Shown in pieces: positions 4,969 through 6,562 of a stretch of 6,562 nt of DNA. The stretch is from Balneolales bacterium (GTDB lineage Bacteria; Bacteroidota; Rhodothermia; Balneolales; Natronogracilivirgulaceae), in assembly GCA_007133995.1 (NCBI GenBank), contig SLLP01000022.1, positions 1 to 6,562 of the forward strand, given 5' to 3'. The notes below the pieces were generated by a model. That model had not been told where the DNA came from. It was given only the letters and a program-made list of their open reading frames with translations, and ran no database searches. The first letter of the stretch is position 1. Every line of letters starts with the position of its first letter. The position numbers and the translations under genes are program-made.

Positions 4969-6562
4969 ATGGAAAAAGAGTATTCAACCATTACCACAGA
5001 CGGCCGCATTTTGCAGAATGACAATGCGATATTTCAAGGGCAAGAGCTTGCCAGGGTGGGTCCCGCCGAAACCGAAGAGGCGCTGCGCTACTTTACAAAC
5101 ATGTTTTCGAATATCGAAAAATATGTGGAAACGTACCTGAAGTCGGTTGGTAACCAGGAGCGTGGTCCGGAGCTTCTTGAAAGACTTAAAACATTGCGAG
5201 AAGAGGTGGTTTCGACCAAAGCCATCGGTGATTTTGAAACACTTGTAGGGGAAATTGATGCTATGATCCGCGAATGTGAAGCACCCGGTGCTGAAGCCTC
5301 TGCCGGACCAGAAGCTGAACAAACCACACAACCCGTTTCAGAACCATCATCAGATGAGCCTTCCGTTGCTGAGCCTTCCGTCGGAAAAGATCAGGAATTG
5401 GGAGGCCCGGATGAAGTTGATTCAATTGATGAAGCTGAAGGAAAAAGAAAAAAAGAGTACCCCGAGGCACTGGCAGCATTGGTGGAACTTGCTGACAAAG
5501 CAGATGATCTCGCTAATGACGCAAACTGGCAGACCATGCAATCTGATCTTGATAACATCCGGTTTAAATGGGAACAGGTGTTAGAGGAAGGGGATTCACT
5601 TATCGAGGAAACCGGGTATGAGGAACTGGTGCAGCGATTGGACGCCATTCAGCAGCTGGTAGCAGAAAAAAAATCAAAATGGGTGGAACGTCGCCGAGAA
5701 CGGAAGCAGGAAAATCTGGGCCGGCGTGCAAAAATTCTGGATCAGCTGCAGCATATTGTAGACAAGAAGAAGTGGCAGGCAATCAAACAGGTTGGCAATC
5801 TGACACACAGATGGGAGGAGATTAAAGACCTGCCAAATGAACCCGAAGTAAAGAATCAGGACCAAAAATACCATGAGCTCATCAATGAGTTTAATGAGAA
5901 AAAAGTGGCTTACCTGATAAAAAAGGCACAAAAAGAGGAGGAAAACCTTGCAGGAAAACTGGCCATACTTGACAAACTGAATCTGATTGTTGCTTCGGTC
6001 GGGTCCGAAACCGAGAGCTGGAAGCAGCTGGACAAGGATGTGGAGGGGCTCTCCAGGCAGTGGAGAAAAATCGGCCACGTACCAGCGGAGCAATCTGATT
6101 CGGTTTGGGGGAGTTTCAAGGCAGTTCGTGATGAGTATTTCAATAAAAAGATGGAGCACAACAAAGAGTTTCGCGAACAGGTTACCAAGAACATCCGAAG
6201 GAAAGTCCGGCTTTGTGAACTTGTCGAAGCTCTGTTGAAAGAAGAAGATTTGGCTGTTGCTGTGCGTGAAATGAACAACTTGCACAAGAAGTGGAAAAAA
6301 ATCGATCCCGTCCCAAAAGAAAAGAATGATGAACTGTGGGAGCGGTTTAGTGAGGCGTCGCAAAAGTTCAATGAGAAAAAAAGTAAAAACCAGGATCTCA
6401 TCCGCGATCAGGAACAGCAGAATCTGAACGAAAAGCTGGCACTTTGCGAAAAGGCGGAAGAAGTTTCCAAACGGACAGACTGGGGTCAGGCATCAGCAGA
6501 AATGGAAACGCTGATGAAGTCATGGAAGGAAAAGGGACCTGTTCCCCGCAGAAAGGCAGGAA
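4969..6562 (+). CDS. DUF349 multi-repeat protein (3' truncated)
   Basis: The frame opens at ATG 4969 and stays open to the last base (531 complete codons); a TTG at 4960 is the only nearby alternative. There is no good SD. Residues 1-104 contain a short N-terminal domain (ITTDGRIL, then helices). Residues 105-158 are a Pro/Ser/Glu-rich acidic linker. From about 185 the protein is highly charged and helical, with repeated DUF349 units that begin at Trp187, Trp269, Trp351, Leu428 and Trp505, a period of 77-82 residues. Each unit has a W/L start, then a helix ending in W-x-x-I, then xVP, and in the well preserved units an LW/VW and F-NEKK-like end (LSRQWRKIGHVPAE; WKKIDPVPKE; SWKEKGPVPR). The fifth unit is cut by the window edge. 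DUF349 proteins are widespread in Bacteroidota; their role is not established. No signal peptide or membrane helix is seen, so it is probably cytoplasmic with coiled-coil character. Confidence 0.88.
   Translation, partial: MEKEYSTITTDGRILQNDNAIFQGQELARVGPAETEEALRYFTNMFSNIEKYVETYLKSVGNQERGPELLERLKTLREEVVSTKAIGDFETLVGEIDAMIRECEAPGAEASAGPEAEQTTQPVSEPSSDEPSVAEPSVGKDQELGGPDEVDSIDEAEGKRKKEYPEALAALVELADKADDLANDANWQTMQSDLDNIRFKWEQVLEEGDSLIEETGYEELVQRLDAIQQLVAEKKSKWVERRRERKQENLGRRAKILDQLQHIVDKKKWQAIKQVGNLTHRWEEIKDLPNEPEVKNQDQKYHELINEFNEKKVAYLIKKAQKEEENLAGKLAILDKLNLIVASVGSETESWKQLDKDVEGLSRQWRKIGHVPAEQSDSVWGSFKAVRDEYFNKKMEHNKEFREQVTKNIRRKVRLCELVEALLKEEDLAVAVREMNNLHKKWKKIDPVPKEKNDELWERFSEASQKFNEKKSKNQDLIRDQEQQNLNEKLALCEKAEEVSKRTDWGQASAEMETLMKSWKEKGPVPRRKAG

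Noticed and set aside
5674..6363. Long minus-strand open frame (229 codons)
   Set aside because: It lies wholly antisense to the DUF349 gene; the translation is Phe/Leu-rich, as expected from the complement of Lys/Glu-rich codons, and has no family motif or SD.
1..6562. Mobile element, CRISPR, phage or defence system
   Set aside because: No transposase, integrase, long direct or terminal repeats, spacer array or toxin-antitoxin pair was found on either strand, and composition looks uniform.

Overview
The window reads as ordinary chromosomal housekeeping and stress-response DNA from a mesophilic, moderate-GC bacterium. The best guess is a member of the Bacteroidota/Balneolota (FCB) group. This is inferred from the multi-repeat DUF349 protein at the right end, the inconsistent use of Shine-Dalgarno (SD) sites, and general protein flavour. 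No rRNA or other lineage marker is present, so the placement is tentative. All recognised genes lie on the + strand and cover nearly everything. No tRNA, rRNA, insertion sequence, integrase, CRISPR array or phage gene was seen.

Layout. (1) 1-582: the 3' half of a metallohydrolase that resembles peptidase family M42/M28 and enters from outside the window. (2) 668-2292: a probable three-gene cluster made of an unrecognised 118-residue protein, a small TPR protein and an RluA-type pseudouridine synthase. (3) 2359-2853: a Dps/ferritin-like protein with a clear SD, closed by two consecutive hairpins, the second a good intrinsic terminator. (4) 3110-4757: a compact MscS-type mechanosensitive channel followed 28 bases later by a classical short-chain dehydrogenase, closed by an AT-rich hairpin with a T8 tract. 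(5) 4969-6562: the first 531 codons of a long, charged, repeat-built DUF349 protein that runs off the right end. It is preceded by a candidate promoter whose -10 overlaps a perfect 16-base dyad.

How the genes may work together. Dps (iron storage and DNA protection) beside MscS (release valve for hypo-osmotic shock) suggests a general stress neighbourhood. However, a terminator separates them, so joint control is not shown. The TPR gene and pseudouridine synthase are 12 bases apart and the synthase's SD overlaps the TPR stop codon, so these two are very likely co-transcribed. MscS and the SDR probably share a transcript.

I found no evidence of a new defence, mobile or biosynthetic system. The items most worth a second look are the promoter/dyad before the DUF349 gene, the near-regular 77-82 residue periodicity of that protein, the altered arginine/histidine motif in the pseudouridine synthase, and the unrecognised 118-residue gene.
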